Source of the DNA: Platycnemis pennipes
Lineage: Eukaryota; Arthropoda; Insecta; Odonata; Platycnemididae
DNA length: 64,000 nt
Assembly: GCA_933228895.1 (NCBI GenBank)
Contig: OW121853.1
Location: 5,834,494 to 5,898,493 of the forward strand
Reading direction: 5' to 3'
Every line of letters begins with the position of its first letter. The stretch's first letter is position 1. The position numbers were made by a program, and so were the translations under genes. The notes below the pieces were generated by a model. That model was given only the letters and a program-made list of their open reading frames with translations. It searched no databases and was not told the DNA's origin. Below, piece by piece: positions 32,447 to 43,552 of the stretch.

Positions 32447-34508
32447 GAGTCTCCACCGGAACAAGTCCTCCATTGCTGGTGACGTTTTTATGTCCGACAT
32501 CAAGACGTCGGCAAGTTACTTTTCTTTACTTCATTCGCCTAGGGAGAAACCTAGTGATCAACCCTAACAGTCATCTCACGGCTAATAAATAGCAAAATCT
32601 GTGATTACCGATAATAGCTGTGATATATCATTGCTCATGAAAAGTAATTCAAAGGATTCATGCTACTCCTTCTAGCCTTTTTGTAATTTACTTTAAGTCC
32701 GTCACTTCCTCCAAATGTAGTCCCTTACACCAGGGATTACTCATGCATATATATGTCGGCCCACAATGACTGTTCTTACCACCTCCAACTGGTCGCTGGT
32801 ATTTTCCTCAAATGGAAGTAAAAATTCACACTTTTTTTTACAAGTCTTTTTGAATGACGAACCGGGTACGGACTATCATTGAACTCAGCATATATTGCAT
32901 TAATGCTTCAACCAATGGTACGTCCGGATTGTGTTAAATCTTACCTACTTGTCTTCTGGTCAATCAATTTCTAACCTTTGTGAGAGGCGAGGGCTTGCAC
33001 GAGCAGCGTCAATACAACTCCTTGAGGCAATACAAAGAGGGCAGGATTGTTACTGGAGGAGCTAAAATAAAATATCACGAGCCTGTCTTTCGTTTACGTG
33101 TATCAAATGCATGGAAATCAATCAGTAATTTAACACACATCAGGGGAGGTACTACTGCAAATTCCGTTGCCACCTCCGGTCAAATGTGAGTTCCGTCACC
33201 GTTGATATACGTACCTTCGTGGTCACTATAGAGAACAGCCAAATGGACGAGCTCAGTAAGTTTGCCTGCTGCCTCTTTGAAGATAAAAAGACATTGTCTT
33301 ATGCAGTGGTCCTGGGATCTTCTTTGAGTGCATATATTTCCGTATTCTGGCCCGACTAAGGCAGCCGTGGACAGAACTCTGAACGACCCCTGGGGCTTAT
33401 AAAACGCCGTTGCAGTCACAAGTGGAAGTCGGATATCGCACTGGTGCATGATGGGAACGCGGGCATTTTTTTTGGCTTCCACGTTTGCATCCGACTCGAA
33501 TGGCGGAGTAGCGCCCGCGGTGTCACCTGGGGTTTGAAATGAAAACTCTTCGATATGTAGTAACGACAGTATTTTATTCTACAACTTCGCTTTTCTTGCG
33601 AGGAATGCGTGTAAAATATACCCTTGTAATGATTCCCAATGTGAAGTCATTTGGCTAGTTAACCTTTGGCACAGAAAACCATTTGAATTCATGGAATATT
33701 TTCTTTGTGGCGTACATTCAATGGAACTACCATACACATTTTAAAAAAAATGTCTTATTCAATAAAAAGCTACCCTTGACAAATAAGTCATTTCATGCAC
33801 ATGATTAAACACCTTTTGTGTCTTGTACCTTGCAAATGATGCTGTAAGCGTCGAAACGATGGGATATTAAATATCACTGTGGGAATGTATGTACCAAGTG
33901 TTTTTATCATGTTCAAACACTTGCAGGATTGTCCTCATGCTAATCCAAGAATTTTGTAGTTAATTGGAGAAAGAGGCACATATTATTACTTCTTCTTCCA
34001 AATAGAGAGTGTATTAATAACGAATAATTATCAAGTATTCTAAGAGGGCAAAGATGAGCAATCTATGATTTAAAAATAATGTTTCTGATTACCAGAGACT
34101 AACCACACAAGTTTGCCTTCGGTTATAGGAAACAATCATCCGAAGCATTAGCGTAAAGGTTACATTAAATCATGTGAAAACAAGCAAATACACATCACAG
34201 CGGACACAACCTTCTGGAAATTTAGTTTTTCACATCACTAGCACCTTTTGGAAAATATGTGATGATTCTAATGTATAAAAGTAGCATTATCCCTTCTTAA
34301 CAGACACATTCTTGTCAGTGATCATACATTTAATTATTACATCATGCGTGTAGACAACAAATCAGCCACAAAATATTTCGGTTAAAGTCCTTCATCTCGA
34401 TAAAAAAATATATTTGTTATAACGTCTCCAAAATAACAACGATCACAGCCCAGTTTCCGGTCTTGTGTGTGCAATATTCATCGGTACATCCTCGCAGGAG
34501 AGGTTTGT
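32447..34508. other. Interval between LINE pieces and GK5, no gene assigned
   Basis: A 100-codon minus frame at 33180-33482 and a 69-codon plus frame at 32980 have no recognised domain. Near 33832-33865 a decayed relative of the hammerhead-like repeat is visible (GATGCTGTAAGCGTCGAAACG). Confidence 0.35.
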
Positions 34509-34514
34509 TTTATT
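34509..34514 (-). promoter_or_regulatory. GK5: Polyadenylation signal of GK5
   Basis: AATAAA on the minus strand lies about 150 bp downstream of the GK5 stop codon. It is the first such hexamer past the stop that I noticed, and the distance is reasonable for a short 3' UTR. Confidence 0.55.
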
Positions 34515-34662
34515 TATCACCATGGAAGAACATACGAGAAACTCAGATGCGCATCCAACATCACGCGCCAGTCACAAGCGGGAACGACGCTCGAGTGCCT
34601 TCACTTGTCCCCGCTTCTGCTTTCCACCGCCGCTCCGGAGGCGTCGCTGCCGCGTGCGTTCG

Positions 34663-34808
34663 TCAGCTGTACCAGCCCTTGAACCTGTCGACGGCCCTCA
34701 GCCACTGCTCCATGGTCTTCCTGGAGGACTCTCCGGCGCCCGGATTCGGCTCGAACACCCGCTCCACCTGGCGGTGGGCCCTCACGTCATCCGGCGATGA
34801 CCAGATGC
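34663..34808 (-). CDS. GK5: GK5 last coding exon (C-terminus and stop)
   Basis: The acceptor is CCGAAACAAAAG|GCATCTGG. After completing a Gly codon from the previous exon it reads IWSSPDDVRAHRQVERVFEP, then SSRKTMEQWLRAVDRFKGWYS and TGA. This matches the GK5 C-terminal pattern: a Trp after the Gly, an acidic-basic helix, a VFxP motif, then WxxAVxRxxxWY. The block is GC-richer than its flanks, as coding sequence should be here. A LINE tail (34958) inserted about 150 bp upstream of the acceptor. Confidence 0.88.
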
Positions 34809-35120
34809 CTTTTGTTTCGGAGGAGAAAACATGTGAAGGCGAGGATTGCACCAAAGGGAGCCGATACAATGCCATACACCCCGGCACGGCAAGCCATCTA
34901 AATGTCCGAACTATAAAACACCGCCGAAGGCCGTTTTAGAGGCCGGCGACAGTGAATTGTTGCATGCTTGTTTGCACGTCAATAGTGCATGCTTGGTGAT
35001 CCTCACCCCCTGCCACACACCCTCTCGGTGGCTTGCAGGGTATCGCGTAGATGTAGATTAATTGTATATGTGGTAAAATTGATGGTTTCAGGCGTAACTT
35101 TATAGAATATGCTTTCATAC
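34809..35120. other. Start of GK5 terminal intron region with LINE tail
   Basis: It holds the LINE tail at 34958-35061 and a small GC-rich hairpin-like run near 34918-34950 (CCGCCGAAGGCC...GGCCGGCG). There are no coding segments beyond the exon. Confidence 0.4.
34958..35061 (+). mobile_element. LINE 3' tail fragment, subfamily B
   Basis: It begins TTGCATGCTTGTTTGCACG and ends CTCTCGGTGGCTTGCAGGG, TATCGCGTAGATGTAGAT. It is heavily 5'-truncated and antisense to GK5. Confidence 0.8.
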
Positions 35121-35302
35121 GTAATGAATGATAGAATTAACTTGGTGTTTCCACAATCTTGGTAATCCACCTGGTATCTCACACTGCGACCATGGTTTCT
35201 ACGATTAACGTCCCTGATGATGATGACCTTAATCGTCGAAACCATGGTCGTAGTGTGAGATAAACGATTCTGGAAATACCAAGTTTATTCTATCATTCAT
35301 TA
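35121..35302. repeat. Penelope-type palindrome with hammerhead-like core
   Basis: Two inverted copies of about 85 bp (AATGATAGAAT, TATCTCACACTGCGACCATGG and complements) flank a centre with CCTGATGATGATGACC. The right half reads CTGATGA, then an imperfect stem GATGA/TCGTC, then GAAACCATGG, a hammerhead-like order with one extra base. The half-copy at 39742-39830 is the same repeat. Inverted terminal copies are common in Penelope-like elements. Confidence 0.55.
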
Positions 35303-36080
35303 TGTATATGTGGCGTTTAAACATACTCTATCTACCGTTCATTAGGTTAGAAATTTCAGTCCTTGTTGCATGTAAAATTTTGAAGTCACTTCATGTAATG
35401 TTGAAAAAATTACATGCTCAAGAAAAATTACGATAACCTTACTAAATATCATTGCGATACGTTCATTATTTCCTGAGATTAGCGCGTTTAAATTTACACT
35501 CTTGTGGTCGCAAACCTCTCATGGGACTTTCACTTTTACACACACATACTATATGTAAATAAAATTTGCAGGAGCACACTAAGTGACCCAATATTTGGTC
35601 CTCAGTTGTGTAATACAAAACCTACTAGGTCCAATAATTGTTATTACAGGAAGCACGGGTCATTGTAACATTTATAAGTTTAAAATTATATTTTATAGTA
35701 ATAATAATTGTTATCGTAACAGAGTAATAAATTTTTTAGCTTACTCAATTTTTAAGATATCAGCATTAAAAATTAAATGATGCTTTAAAGAATAACCATG
35801 ATAACCCTCCGAAATCCATTTCTCTGTATTTTCTGAGATTAACGTGTATAGATATTGCGGTCGAAACCTTCTTACGTGAAATTAACTTTAATGCATACAC
35901 AACTATATAGATTAATAAATATTGCAGGGGAACTCAAAGGGGCGCAATTTTTTGTCAACAACTAATTACAAAATTTTGTAACATTTACATGGGAACAATA
36001 TACATCTCTATGTTTTAATAAAAAACTGATATTTTTATCATAATATATGCTGATTGAATAACCATGTAAAAAATGTTCAT
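35303..36080. other. AT-rich intronic stretch
   Basis: Two similar blocks (35440-35580 and 35800-35935, with TCTGAGATTA...GTGTA and TTGCAGG) hint at an old duplication. No gene is present. Confidence 0.35.
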
Positions 36081-36362
36081 ATTTTGGTGTCCCTTCCCCA
36101 TGGACTACGCCTTGTCGTGGTGGGATTGGGGCTTGCGTGTCCCCGTGACCCCTAGAGCTACACTGGCGGGAGTAACTAATATTGCTCCTGGTAGGGTCAC
36201 CCATGCTAGACAGGTCCGGAGCCTGACGAAAGGTAGTCCACGTACCGTACTCGCAGCGTCTGTTCCTCAGTGAGGCGGCCTAACAAGTGATGGTGTCACG
36301 TTAAAAACACTATTGAAGCAGGCAACGGGAAACCACCTCAATTAAACTCTCCCAAGATCACA
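36081..36362 (+). other. Presumed 5' UTR of the RTE-like LINE
   Basis: A GC-rich leader that runs from about GTGTCCCTTCCCCATGGAC to the ATG at 36363 contrasts with the AT-rich sequence before it. It includes several complementary G/C runs (GGGGCTTGCGTGTCCCCGTG), so a folded RNA is likely. The exact 5' end is not fixed by a target duplication. Confidence 0.5.
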
Positions 36363-39362
36363 ATGGACTTGAACAATAGAGAATTGAATCCTGGCAACTA
36401 CGGGGCCCGGAACCAAATTATTGGAACGGGTGTCGTGCCCGGCAGCAGGGTAAGCAAGGACTCTGCGGTCGTCATCTCACGAAATCCTTGCACGAAGAGA
36501 ATGACAGCAGCAGCGGCAACAGCAGCGGCGCCGAAGAATAAACCAGAGAAGAGAGCAGCAATGCTAAGGATCGGGACATGGAACGTTAGGACTATGTTAA
36601 GGGCAGGAAAACTAGAGAATATTAAGCGTGAAATGGAGAGGGGAAAGATCGATTTGTTGGGATTAAGCGAAGTAAGATGGAGAGACCAGGGGGACTTCTG
36701 GAGTGAAAAGTACAGGGTTATATACAGTGGAGGGGAAGAGAGCCAGCGGGGAGTGGCAGTTGTATTGAATGCAACATTAGGAAAAAGGGTGTTGAATGTG
36801 GAACAGGTAAGCGATAGAATACTAGCGATAGAAATCAAAGCGATACCGGCAAATATAGTCGTAGTACAGGTGTACATGCCAACAGGGGGGCATAGAGAAG
36901 AGGAAGTGGACGAAGTATATGACCAGTTGGAAGAATTAATCGGGAAAGTAAAGGGCAGGAAGAACCTAATAATTATGGGAGATTGGAACGCTGTAGTAGG
37001 GGAAGGGAGGGACGGAAGTGAAGTAGGGGAGTATGGTCTGGGTGTAAGGAATGACCGGGGCGAGAAAGTAGTGGAGTTCTGTAGAAGGAATAATCTAGTG
37101 ATTACAAACACGTGGTTTAAACACCACCCTAGGCGTAGGTACACGTGGAAAATGCCGGGGGATACTGGAAGGTACCAACTAGACTACATCATGATTAGGC
37201 AAAGATTCAGGAACGGCGTAAAGAATTCGCATAGTTTCCCAGGTGCAGATGCCGACTCCGACCATAACTTGGTGGTGATGAAATGTGAGATGAGACTAAA
37301 AAGGTTAAAAGTAGGAAGGAAAATAAAAAAGTGGGATGTAGGAGCACTGATGGGAGGGAAGAGGAGGGAATACCAGGAGATTGTGGATAGACGCATGAGG
37401 GAAGAGGAGGGAAGAGGAACAATAGATGAAGGGTGGGAGATGATTAAGACGGGCATAAAAGAAGCAGCTGAGAAAACAATAGGAACAGTAGACGCTAGGA
37501 GGATCAAGAAACCATGGGTAACAGCAGATATGATGGAAAGGATCGAGGAAAGAAGGAAATGGAAAAATGTACATACAGAGCTAGGCAAAAGGCGTTATAA
37601 GGAGATTAACAACAGGCTTAGGAGAGAAACAAAGAGAGCAAGAGAAAAGTGGTGGAGCCGGCAATGCGAGGAGCTGGAGAGACTCCAGAAAGAAGGAGAA
37701 ATAGGCAGTCTGTACTCAAAGGTTAGAATGCTATCGGGAATCAAGAAATGGAAAACGGTCCCGTGCATCAAAGACAGAAGGGGAAATTTAGCAATGGAGC
37801 CAGAGGAGATCCAGCGTCGTTGGAGGGAATATGTTGAGGAACTATATGATAGCGGAAATAGGCCTAGAAACCTGGACATAGGAGAGGAAAAGGACGTAGA
37901 TCAGGATGACGTGGGCCCCGGAATACTGGATAGTGAGATAGAGAAGGCACTGCAAGAAATGAAGGCAGGTAAAGCGGTGGGGGTAGATAACATCCCAGCT
38001 GAGCTTCTGAAAAACCTAGGAAGAGGGGGAAGAGACAGATTTTATGAACTTGTTCGTAGAATATACGAGGAGGGGGCTTGGCCAGAGGATTTTGTAAAAA
38101 CCGTGCTAATACCTATACCGAAAAAGAGAGTGACAAAAGAATGTGAAGACTATAGAACGATAAGTTTGATTTCTCATGCGGCAAAGGTAGTGCTTAGAAT
38201 CATCAATAGGAGAATGGAAAAGAGAGCAAACGAATTCCTAGGCGAGGATCAGTTTGGATTTCGGAAGGGGAGGGCCACTCGGGATGCGATTGCAGTGATG
38301 AGAATACTAGTGGAAAGGAATCTAGAATACAATCAGGACGTGTTCGCGTGCTTTGTTGATTTCGAAAAGGCGTTCGACAGAGTGAGGTGGGACAAGTTAA
38401 TGGAAATATTGCGGAAGATAGGAGTAGACTGGAGAGACAGGAGACTTATCCGGAATTTATACATGGCGCAAAAGGCGCAAGTGAGAGTAGCCGATGGAGA
38501 ATCGGATTGGGCTACGTTAGGGAGGGGAGTTAGGCAGGGCTGTCCGTTATCGCCGGTACTTTTCAACATCTATTCGGAGGAAATGGTGAGAGAGGCTTGG
38601 GATGAGCAGGAGGCTGGCGTGAAGGTCGGGGGGAAATTGATAAAATCAGTGAGGTTTGCGGATGACCAAGCGCTAGTCAGCCAGTCAGCCCGTGGCTTGC
38701 AAAAAATGCTGGATGCGTTGCAGGGACAGTGCGAAAGATACGGGATGAAGATAAACCAGAAGAAAACGAAAGTAATGCGGTTTTCAAGAACAAAAAGGGC
38801 CAGTATAACGATAAAAGTGGGAGGTCAGAAGCTAGAGCAGGTAAAGCAATTTAGCTATCTGGGTAGTGTGTTGGAAGAAAAAGGGTATAGCAGCATTGAA
38901 GTGAGAAGGAGAATTGCATTGGCAAAAGAAGCTTTTACTCGTAGGCGTGAGCTAATGACAGGGACGTTGAGTAGGGAAGTGAAGAGAAGACTAGTGAAAA
39001 GTTTAATATGGAGCGTTGCACTGTATGGGGCGGAAACGTGGGCTTTGCGAAAAGAAGATGAAAATAGACTTAGGGCTTTTGAAATGTGGGTGTGGAGAAG
39101 AATGGAGAAAATAAAGTGGGTCGAAAGGAAGACGAACGATGAAGTGCTAGAATTGGTGGGAGAGGAAAGAAATTTGATAGATGAAATTAGGAGAAGGCAG
39201 AAGGTGTGGATGGAAAAGGTAATAAAAGGGGATGGTGTATTGAAGGAGGTGATTGAGGGAAGAGCGTTGGGTAAGCGGGGAAGAGGGAGAAGAAGAACGG
39301 GTAGCTTGGATGGAATGATAGGTGGCAGGAGGTATGAGGGGCTGAAGAGGGACATCGTGTGA
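36363..39362 (+). CDS. Intact RTE-like LINE ORF2: endonuclease plus reverse transcriptase
   Basis: It is a single 999-codon frame with no stop. The AP-type endonuclease spans residues about 68-305: GTWNVRT (Asn 74), LSEVRW (Glu 103), MGDWNAVVGE (206-214), YTWKMPGD and SDHN (299-302), so all catalytic motifs are present. The reverse transcriptase spans about 525-810: DNIPAEL, QFGFRKGRATRDA, CFVDFEKAFDRV, GVRQGCPLSPVLFN and FADD (765-768). A thumb-like FSYLGSVLEEKGYS and an RTE-type tail (ETWALRKEDENRLRAFEMWV, GKRGRGRRRT) follow. No RNase H is visible. The protein would nick target DNA and reverse-transcribe its RNA there. It lies antisense in the last GK5 intron. Confidence 0.93.
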   Translation: MDLNNRELNPGNYGARNQIIGTGVVPGSRVSKDSAVVISRNPCTKRMTAAAATAAAPKNKPEKRAAMLRIGTWNVRTMLRAGKLENIKREMERGKIDLLGLSEVRWRDQGDFWSEKYRVIYSGGEESQRGVAVVLNATLGKRVLNVEQVSDRILAIEIKAIPANIVVVQVYMPTGGHREEEVDEVYDQLEELIGKVKGRKNLIIMGDWNAVVGEGRDGSEVGEYGLGVRNDRGEKVVEFCRRNNLVITNTWFKHHPRRRYTWKMPGDTGRYQLDYIMIRQRFRNGVKNSHSFPGADADSDHNLVVMKCEMRLKRLKVGRKIKKWDVGALMGGKRREYQEIVDRRMREEEGRGTIDEGWEMIKTGIKEAAEKTIGTVDARRIKKPWVTADMMERIEERRKWKNVHTELGKRRYKEINNRLRRETKRAREKWWSRQCEELERLQKEGEIGSLYSKVRMLSGIKKWKTVPCIKDRRGNLAMEPEEIQRRWREYVEELYDSGNRPRNLDIGEEKDVDQDDVGPGILDSEIEKALQEMKAGKAVGVDNIPAELLKNLGRGGRDRFYELVRRIYEEGAWPEDFVKTVLIPIPKKRVTKECEDYRTISLISHAAKVVLRIINRRMEKRANEFLGEDQFGFRKGRATRDAIAVMRILVERNLEYNQDVFACFVDFEKAFDRVRWDKLMEILRKIGVDWRDRRLIRNLYMAQKAQVRVADGESDWATLGRGVRQGCPLSPVLFNIYSEEMVREAWDEQEAGVKVGGKLIKSVRFADDQALVSQSARGLQKMLDALQGQCERYGMKINQKKTKVMRFSRTKRASITIKVGGQKLEQVKQFSYLGSVLEEKGYSSIEVRRRIALAKEAFTRRRELMTGTLSREVKRRLVKSLIWSVALYGAETWALRKEDENRLRAFEMWVWRRMEKIKWVERKTNDEVLELVGEERNLIDEIRRRQKVWMEKVIKGDGVLKEVIEGRALGKRGRGRRRTGSLDGMIGGRRYEGLKRDIV

Positions 39363-39450
39363 AATTTAGGGGGTGGGAAGAATTAAATGTCCATTTAAAC
39401 CTACCTTCACCGGTAGAATACTTATTTAAAAAAATTTTGGTGTAAAAATT
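39363..39450 (+). other. Short 3' UTR of the RTE-like LINE
   Basis: The stop TGA is followed by about 85 bp including GGGGGTGGGAAGAATTAAAT and CCTTCACCGGTAGAATAC, then A/T-rich sequence. A short 3' UTR fits RTE elements. The exact 3' end is a guess. Confidence 0.45.
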
Positions 39451-40305
39451 CAATATTTCTCAATCATTCTGAGACGAATTCTCTTTTAAAGATCAATATC
39501 GGCACGATAGATGCCCAGGCACAATATAGACGATTTTTTGCGTGGGTCTGAAGTTGATACAACTCTGGCTAACAGTTGAAGGAAGGACTTACCTACTCTC
39601 GCAGCATCCACCTTCGCTTTGCTTCAGTTGTTCTGACCAATGCAAGTCAAATTACCTACCTCCAGCTTCTTCGAGCGCGTCTTCTATCTGGGAACTCATC
39701 CTACCAGTGCAAAATTCCCCAATTGAAAACTTTAGTTCATTATGAATGACAAAATAACCTTTGTATTTCCACAATTTATTCTCTCACACTACTACCATGG
39801 TTTCGACAATTAACGTCATCCTCAGGTACACATTACAGAAGAGTTGTCGTTTATAAACAGTTGAGGTTGGTGGAGGGGAGGTGGAGAGGAAGGTGGTGGG
39901 GTGGGGGAGGGAGAGAGATGGGGGGGGGGATGGAAGTAGAGCCTTCAGTGCAATTAGTTCCTCTTTACGTTTGAACTTTAGTTCCTCACTACGGCCAGAA
40001 CGTCGGCCTTCTAGACCAGCTGAAATATTTGAGTGCGGTTGCGCATGCCCAGTTACACCCACGCAGACCCCCTGGGGGCGACCCTGGCGAAGGAACGGCA
40101 CCCCTTACAGTCCGAATCCTGTCCACGCCCCTTCCCGCAAGTCACTTGCGTTTCCCGATCACCCTGTCTCACAAAGAATAGCACCAGAGTCGCTCGCATC
40201 ACCCGCACACCTTCGCTAATTCGGAAATGAATCCATCTCATTCTAACGCTCATTCTGAAATAAATCATAATCTTCATCCATCTCCCCCGCCTTAGATTGC
40301 CGCTT
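39451..40305. other. Intronic stretch with one repeat half-copy and G-rich run
   Basis: Positions 39742-39830 hold a half-copy of the 35121 palindrome; its minus strand reads CTGAGGAT, GACGTTAATTGTC and GAAACCATGG. A G-rich purine tract follows at 39868-39932. The rest has no recognisable coding sequence. Confidence 0.5.
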
Positions 40306-42067
40306 TGACGACAAAATAGAATGGTGCTAGCTGAAGGTAGCCGTCGAAATTCAACGGGAGGGAGAAAAATCATGAACTCAACAGCAACAATATCGAGACA
40401 GCGAGGAAGAAAAAGATTTGGAAGAGACTTCAACGAGCAAGAACCAGAGTGAAGAGACGGAGTCATGGACAACTGCGGGGAGATTGAGGAATCGTTTGAC
40501 ACTGAAGAAACCAATAACGTACAGCGACTGCATCATGGCTTCGGAAGTATTTGTCAACGAAACTTTCGATCCAGAAAATGTACAAGAAGTGGTAAATGGA
40601 ACCGATAGGCTTCAATGGGGAAAGGCCATGGACAGTAAAAAGGCTTCACCCAAGAAGAATAAATAAGGCGTGGGAGTTTACGTCTTTGCCAAAAGGAGCC
40701 AAATCAATTCCTTGCAAGTGGCTGTTTCGTAGAAAGACGCATCCAGATCCATTGGCAAATCCAAGGCAAGACTTGTTGTCAAGGGCTACAGTCAACGTCT
40801 AGGAGTCGACTGTAGTCAAACTTACAGTCCAGTAGCCAGGATAGGGACTATGAGATCATTTCTCAGCATTGCTGCGGGTGAAAAGATGGAGTTGGCACAA
40901 TTCGACGTCTCGACAGCATTCTTAGATGTACGGCGAATTAGAAGAGGAGAAATTCATGCGTCAAGCAGAGGAGTGCGACGATAAGAGATATGTCGTTTGA
41001 AGAGGAGCCTTTACGGCTTGAAGCAGTCTCCAGGATGCTGGAATAAGTAAGCACTTTGGAGGTTTCTTGAAGAAGCTGGGGTTTAATGTGAGTGAAGGAG
41101 ACGCGTGCTTGTACACTGAAGACGACAACGGAAGAAAACTCACAATTGTTCTCTACGTCGACGACGGATTGGTGGCTGCCACGAAGAAAGAAAATTTAGA
41201 CATCTTTCTGACAAAAGTAAAGGAAGAATTAAGATCACATCAAAGAAGACTCTGAGTATTAACTTGGGGCTTCAGATCCGGTAGGAAGAAAATTGTATTA
41301 AGATCAATCAGGAAGCACGGGCGATGAAAGCGTTGTAGAGATTCAACGTCTCAGAATGCAAGCCGATATCCTCACAATTTTGAAGAGTCCAATGACTTCA
41401 GAATCACGGAAAGAATAAGAGAAGGAGCAGACATTTCCTTACCGACAGGCGATAGGTGCATTGGCTTACCTAATAATTGGAACGAGGCCACATTTGGCGT
41501 ACACTGCAGGATTACTTTCAAGGTCGCCAGAAAATCCTACTTCAGAAGATGTAGGATTTTCTGGCGTCATTTCGCTACATTGCTGGAACGCTTGATTTTG
41601 GCATAACCTACGGTTCAAAATCTAACAGAGGCATTTTACAATGTTACAGGGATGCAGATTTTGGAGGCTGTGTCAAAACTGGATGATCAACTACAGGCGT
41701 AGTCGTTACTCACGCTGGAGGGGCTATATCTTGGCTGAGCCAGAGACAACCGACGTGCTACCTTAACTACGGGTTGTGGCTGCAAGTGAAGACACAAAAG
41801 AAGTAATTTGGCTGACACGGCTGTGCAAAAAAATTGGACTTCTGAAGTTTCTGCCAATTTTGCGAGTAGATAATCCAGCAGCAGTAAAACTGGCAGAGAA
41901 TCCAGAGTGTCATAAAAGGACGAAACAAACTGCCATTAAACATTTCTTCCTTCGGGAGGAGATAGCGGAAGGAGAGCTGGGCATCCAACAACTTTCAACC
42001 GAAGAGCAAGTTGCAGACATAATGACGAAACCATTACCAAGAAACTCGTTTGAAGATTTTGGGTGAT
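40306..42067 (+). pseudogene. Copia-type retrotransposon, decayed internal region
   Basis: A leader (40312-40380) reaches a gag-like ATG and then jumps to pol, so gag, protease and most of integrase are deleted. From about 40420 come the connection before RT (NRLTLKKPITY, ETFDPENVQEVV, WGKAMDSKKAS), pieces of RT to 41255 with LYVDDGLVAATKK (the YVDD box at 41154-41165), and then RNase H with AASEDTKEVIWLTRLCKKIG (41776) and VDNPAAVKLAENPECHKRTK to the typical QVADIMTKPL end. Shifts and stops interrupt every block. Confidence 0.88.
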
Positions 42068-42475
42068 AGGTTGGGACCTTCATACATATTTCACACGTAT
42101 TGGGTTCTTAAAAGGTCTCGATTTCTTTATAATATCGTTGTTTCATTAACAAGGGAAAGAAATTAAGTGATTGGTTTTTAATAGTTGTTAATTTATATCA
42201 AATGGAGAGTGTAGAGATATTAAACTAATTATATAAATGTTAATTTAAATTAAGAAAAGAAAACAATAAGTTGCCACGTAGGACAAATTTGTTTACACAG
42301 CACTTGAAATTATCAATTAAAAGAGATTGTTACTAATATAAATTAAATATCTTTTTATCTTAATCTGTATGTGAGCTGAGTTATTCAGTAAAGAAAATTC
42401 AATAAAATTGAATGGTACTAGCTGAAAGTGCCCGTCGAAATTCTACGAGAGAGAGAGAAAATTATGAACACACAC
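42068..42475 (+). repeat. Probable 3' LTR of the Copia remnant plus a second leader
   Basis: A purine run GGAGAG precedes TGTAGAGATATTAAAC (about 42203), a likely LTR start. The block to about 42405 is AT-rich. Then 42406-42475 repeats the leader at 40312-40383 (GAATGGT(A/G)CTAGCTGAA and GCCCGTCGAAATTC, GAGAAAATTATGAAC). A leader after the 3' LTR means a second truncated copy or an LTR-sharing tandem. Confidence 0.55.
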
Positions 42476-43552
42476 AGTATCAAGTACTTTTTGAAATTTT
42501 TCACGATGAGGCGAAACCAATCTTGTGCACTGCAGCTATCATTGGCTCAAATTCTATTACGGAATTCGAAATCTAATTCATGCCAATGTAAACGCACAGC
42601 TAATGACTCGCCCTGCCTCTGTTAATATCCCATCCTAGGGTGGCGCCGGCTGGTTGTAGGGGAGGGCCAGAGGAGGAGGCACAAGCCAGAGATTCTTTGA
42701 GTACATGGACCTAATCCCACGCACTCTCTCCAGATCCTAGAAAAGGACGGTCCCTTGTTCTAAGCAGAGCTGCGTTTAGGAACCCTTTTAAGCTAAGAAG
42801 GTTGAAATCGATGGTTGACGAGTTCACGTTGTGGAATGAATTCATGATTATAGAACAATTATTCTATTCATCATTTATAAGGTTTTACCTATTTTCTAAG
42901 TGGAGGGTCAATGGAAAAACCCCCAGAAGACACCCCCCCCCTCCTGCAGCACCTAGTCTGTAGCTCCACCCCTCCTAAAACTTACTATATAAGTCCGGAA
43001 ATCCCGGATTCGGGGCGTATTTGTATTGAGACAGCCGGGGGCTATGCTGGTTGGCTTTGGTATCGAAATAAACTTCATTTGCATCGCAATTCTGGGTAAT
43101 TCCTCTTTGGCATCCTACACCCCCGGGGATCCGACTGAATGGTCTCTCATTGTAGACATTGTGGAGCTCCTAGTCACCTAGGGGCACTACAGACAGTCAT
43201 TGAATCCGGGCCTTACACCAAGGAGGTGAGAAAGTACAGGAGGGGGCCTAATGGGTGAATATGAAGCCAGATAGTCCCCGTCTCCTCGGCACAAGACGCT
43301 TCGTTTCCTACGGCCTCTTACGGAGTTCGCCCGCCTTCATTCATCGCAGTGGCGTCATCTACCTCCTTCGTAAAGGATATTTAAAGAAAGTAGTGATGCC
43401 TTTCAAGATTCAAGAACGAAGTGGCAGCAGAGAAAAGGGGCTTCTTCATAAGGAAGGGCAAACGCTGCAGAGCTAGGATCCAACAGAAGAGAAAGAGAGC
43501 TTAAGATGCTCGTTTGGGAGCAAAATGGGATGAAGTAAGAGTTGATGTTAAC
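42476..43552. other. Intronic stretch, possible second LTR
   Basis: ACTATATAAGTCCGG (42983) is a good TATA-type core and TCGAAATAAACTTC (43064) a poly(A) signal about 80 bp on, a spacing seen in LTRs. I cannot set the ends or find a partner LTR, so this remains tentative. Confidence 0.35.

Noticed and set aside
34463..34939. Plus-strand 158-codon frame
   Set aside because: It lies opposite the last GK5 exon, whose minus-strand reading matches a known family and splice sites.
36398..37144. Long minus-strand open frame of 248 codons
   Set aside because: It is the antisense shadow of the intact RTE-like ORF, which has all expected motifs on the plus strand.
38855..39453. Minus-strand open frames rich in Ser, Leu and Pro
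   Set aside because: They are antisense to the purine-rich end of the RTE-like ORF.
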